Assembly: GCA_009885205.1 (NCBI GenBank)
Contig: VFLE01000196.1
Span: 1 to 5,249, forward strand
DNA: 5,249 nt
Origin: Candidatus Shapirobacteria bacterium
Lineage (GTDB): Bacteria; Patescibacteriota; Microgenomatia; UBA12405
Reading direction: 5' to 3'
Part shown: piece by piece, positions 4,072-5,249 of the stretch
Layout: every line of letters starts with the position of its first letter
Position numbering within the stretch: position 1 is the first letter of the stretch
The notes under the pieces: model-generated
Seen by the model: the letters and a program-made list of their open reading frames with translations, nothing else
Told to the model about the DNA's origin: nothing
Database searches by the model: none
Position numbers and translations under genes: made by a program

Positions 4072-4170
4072 CTATTCGTCCCAGAAAAAGAGCAGAATAA
4101 TCACCGATAAAATCAAAGAAAATCCTATCACAAAAGCACTACTCAAAATGACTAGAAAAATACCCCTCAT
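4072..4170 (-). CDS. 32-aa membrane miniprotein
   Basis: The ORF from ATG 4170 to TAG 4072-4074 encodes MRGIFLVILSSAFVIGFSLI followed by LSVIILLFFWDE. Nearly the whole peptide is hydrophobic, with one Arg at the start and two acidic residues at the end, so it should form a single membrane helix with the N-terminus inside. A GGGGAG lies about 14 nt upstream, longer than ideal. The TAG is followed within 10 nt by a strong intrinsic terminator, which fits the last gene of an operon. Single-helix miniproteins of this size act as phage lysis helpers, toxins or modulators of membrane complexes; nothing here chooses among these. No partner antisense RNA was identified. Confidence 0.55.
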   Translation of the reverse strand: MRGIFLVILSSAFVIGFSLILSVIILLFFWDE

Positions 4171-4277
4171 AGCTTATCACTAGGCTCCCCTGCTTATCTC
4201 CAATAGGAATGATGTAAATAGCATCTGATATCAGAAAAGAGACCAAATAGAACCAATTTTAACAAAGAATTAGCCCG

Positions 4278-4529
4278 CTAGCCTCTTAAGATACCTTTTT
4301 GCAGCCCCGAAGCCCCGCTCAAACGCAAAAAATCGTCTTCTGAGATAGCGGTCAGAACCCTAGACTCCCAACCGTCTTCCCCCGGCTTGTCCATCCATAC
4401 AGGGATGGTTGACCACACCCCGCGATAGAAGCACTCTCTCCGCTGACCCTTTGCCTTCCGGTAAATGTTCCCGGCGCTGTTCCTTTTGTAGGTGTATTCC
4501 ATATCAATAAAAAAACTCAAACAACTCAT
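4278..4529 (-). CDS. Unrecognised basic, Trp-rich 83-aa protein
   Basis: The frame starts at ATG 4529 (MSCLSFFIDMEYTYKRNSAG). The in-frame ATG at 4502 (MEYTYKRNSAGNIYRKAKGQ, 74 aa) is an equally good choice, because neither has a clear Shine-Dalgarno and the first nine residues look unlike the rest. The N-terminal part is strongly basic and could bind nucleic acid. The centre carries aromatic residues (CFYRGVWSTIPVWMDKPGED, then GWESRVL), and the end has AISEDDFLRLSGAS, a probable helix. No known domain is recognised. The gene follows the 78-aa gene by 20 nt and precedes the membrane miniprotein by about 107 nt, all on one strand, so they are probably co-transcribed. Confidence 0.65.
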   Translation of the reverse strand: MSCLSFFIDMEYTYKRNSAGNIYRKAKGQRRECFYRGVWSTIPVWMDKPGEDGWESRVLTAISEDDFLRLSGASGLQKGILRG

Positions 4530-4549
4530 GATCGTCAGTCAAGGCCCAA

Positions 4550-4786
4550 TCACTTCCTAATTGCCAAAAAAGTTCCTTCCCACGGCAAATCTCCATTGAT
4601 TTTTCTTCCATCTACTTGAAAAACCATGACATCAATAGAATAGCTTGAGTCCATCCAATTAACAATGCTCTCTTCTACATCATAAATAGAGTCTTCATCT
4701 TGCTTGTCTGTAATGATCCAAGTACCTGTGACAGGCACAAAGTCTTCCAATTCTATTGCGTTTTTTGCTTTAATTGTGATATTCAT
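4550..4786 (-). CDS. Unrecognised acidic 78-aa protein
   Basis: The start at ATG 4786 is 7 nt after the TAA of the membrane-protein gene, so translation is probably coupled; the sequence before it offers no strong Shine-Dalgarno of its own. The protein is acidic and looks like a small beta-rich domain: MNITIKAKNAIELEDFVPVT, GTWIITDKQDEDSIYDVEES, then a second strand set (SIDVMVFQVDGRK, INGDLPWEGTFLAIRK). There is no signal peptide or membrane span. An acidic, single-domain protein in a phage-like accessory cluster could be a DNA mimic or a small inhibitor of a host enzyme, but this is speculation. No family is recognised. Confidence 0.7.
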   Translation of the reverse strand: MNITIKAKNAIELEDFVPVTGTWIITDKQDEDSIYDVEESIVNWMDSSYSIDVMVFQVDGRKINGDLPWEGTFLAIRK

Positions 4787-4793
4787 TGCTTAA

Positions 4794-4991
4794 TTATTTA
4801 TTCCACTCAAAGGACACTACTCCATTAGTATCCACAACATAATGGGCAGCGCCGTGAGAGATGGCGTCTTTTTTGGCTTTCTTTTCCATTTCGCTTGGGC
4901 TCAATTTAGTAGCAGCTAAAATAATAGCAAGTAAGCCCATTCCTGTAAAAATGCCTCCCAAAAAGCCGCTCATTGATTCTCCTTTGTTCAT
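4794..4991 (-). CDS. Small single-pass membrane protein, 65 aa
   Basis: Residues 8-28 (SGFLGGIFTGMGLLAIILAA) form a clear transmembrane helix rich in Gly. A charged helix (SEMEKKAKKDAISHGAAH) and a short end (YVVDTNGVVSFEWNK) follow. The layout of an N-terminal anchor plus a '(G)AAxYVVDxxxGxxxFEW' end recalls small membrane proteins common in phage and prophage accessory regions, with no defined role. The start at ATG 4991 has GAGG 8 nt upstream, inside the last codons of the preceding gene. An alternative ATG at 4973 has an even stronger AAGGAG 5 nt upstream and would give 59 aa. The soluble tail probably faces the periplasm or cytoplasm depending on topology, which is not resolved here. Confidence 0.75.
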   Translation of the reverse strand: MNKGESMSGFLGGIFTGMGLLAIILAATKLSPSEMEKKAKKDAISHGAAHYVVDTNGVVSFEWNK

Positions 4992-4994
4992 GTC

Positions 4995-5249
4995 TTAATC
5001 CTCAACAGTGATACGATCGTTATCGTAAAAGAAATACCTATTCTCAAGACCTTCAAATTTCAATCCAAGGCCAGCGTCGCGGTGTTCGTAGGGGACAATC
5101 GAAACGTCCCTGATAGTTTTCCCATAGAGTTCTTTGATGGGGATTTTGGTCTCCCCATAGATATCGAAGATTACTTCGTCTCCCTTGCTGAATTCGGAAG
5201 CGGCGAACCTCTTACCAGCGAAGGCTTTGTTGGCCAGATCGTCAATTGA
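4995..5249 (-). CDS. Unrecognised protein, partial (5' end beyond window)
   Basis: The last 84 codons are present, ending with TAA at 4995-4997; the start lies beyond the right edge. The protein reads SIDDLANKAFAGKRFAASEF, then GDEVIFDIYGETKIPIKELY, a segment with SIVPYEHRDAGLGLKF and the end FFYDNDRITVED. It is rich in predicted beta strands, with no membrane segment. I do not recognise a family. The C-terminal module LKF...FF..ND.ITVED recurs in degenerate form at 2065-2171. The final codons (GTT GAG GAT TAA) also contain the GAGG that acts as ribosome site for the next gene, whose ATG follows 3 nt after the stop. Confidence 0.75.
   Translation of the reverse strand, partial: SIDDLANKAFAGKRFAASEFSKGDEVIFDIYGETKIPIKELYGKTIRDVSIVPYEHRDAGLGLKFEGLENRYFFYDNDRITVED

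Overview
The window looks like accessory DNA from a phage, prophage or phage-derived plasmid. Every credible gene lies on the minus strand. The genes are tiny (about 32 to 240 codons), tightly packed or overlapping, and mostly unrecognised. The two recognisable families, a GP88-type cysteine-rich protein and a small 'NALRFAT..EAEA' protein, are known mainly from phages and mobile elements. No ribosomal, metabolic, structural-phage or tRNA gene is visible, so the host cannot be named. Base composition is patchy: an AT-rich, almost gene-free stretch at about 3250-4070 sits beside a visibly GC-rich block at about 2450-3130. This suggests a mosaic assembled from several sources.

Reading in the direction of transcription (right to left), the first cluster runs from the right edge to about 4030. 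It holds a partial gene (4995-5249), a single-pass membrane protein (4794-4991), two unrecognised small proteins (4550-4786 and 4278-4529) and a 32-residue membrane miniprotein (4072-4170). A good intrinsic terminator (4030-4062) closes the cluster. Then come about 800 bases of AT-rich DNA with direct repeats and a perfect palindrome but no convincing gene.

The second cluster starts at 3016 with a 75-aa protein (2789-3016), a 48-aa protein (2632-2778) and the 'NALRFAT' protein (2413-2619). The first two are bracketed by perfect 60-bp direct repeats (2614-2673 and 3190-3249). The cluster continues with a 79-aa ORF (2117-2356), a degenerate tail fragment related to the gene at the right edge (2065-2171), a 64-aa gene starting at TTG (1867-2061), a 70-aa gene (1653-1865) and the 240-aa GP88-family protein (955-1677). 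The last three are linked by overlaps or embedded Shine-Dalgarno sites and are probably translationally coupled.

After a gap of about 320 bases with only a doubtful reading frame, a 103-aa protein (326-637) ends inside an intrinsic terminator. The window then runs off inside a second GP88-family gene (1-235). Its shared part is about 91% identical in DNA to the first copy and almost identical in protein.

Functions can only be guessed. The most interesting features are the duplicated, strongly conserved GP88 genes, the repeat-bounded two-gene cassette, the tail-plus-Shine-Dalgarno module found in two places, and the membrane miniprotein placed directly before a terminator.
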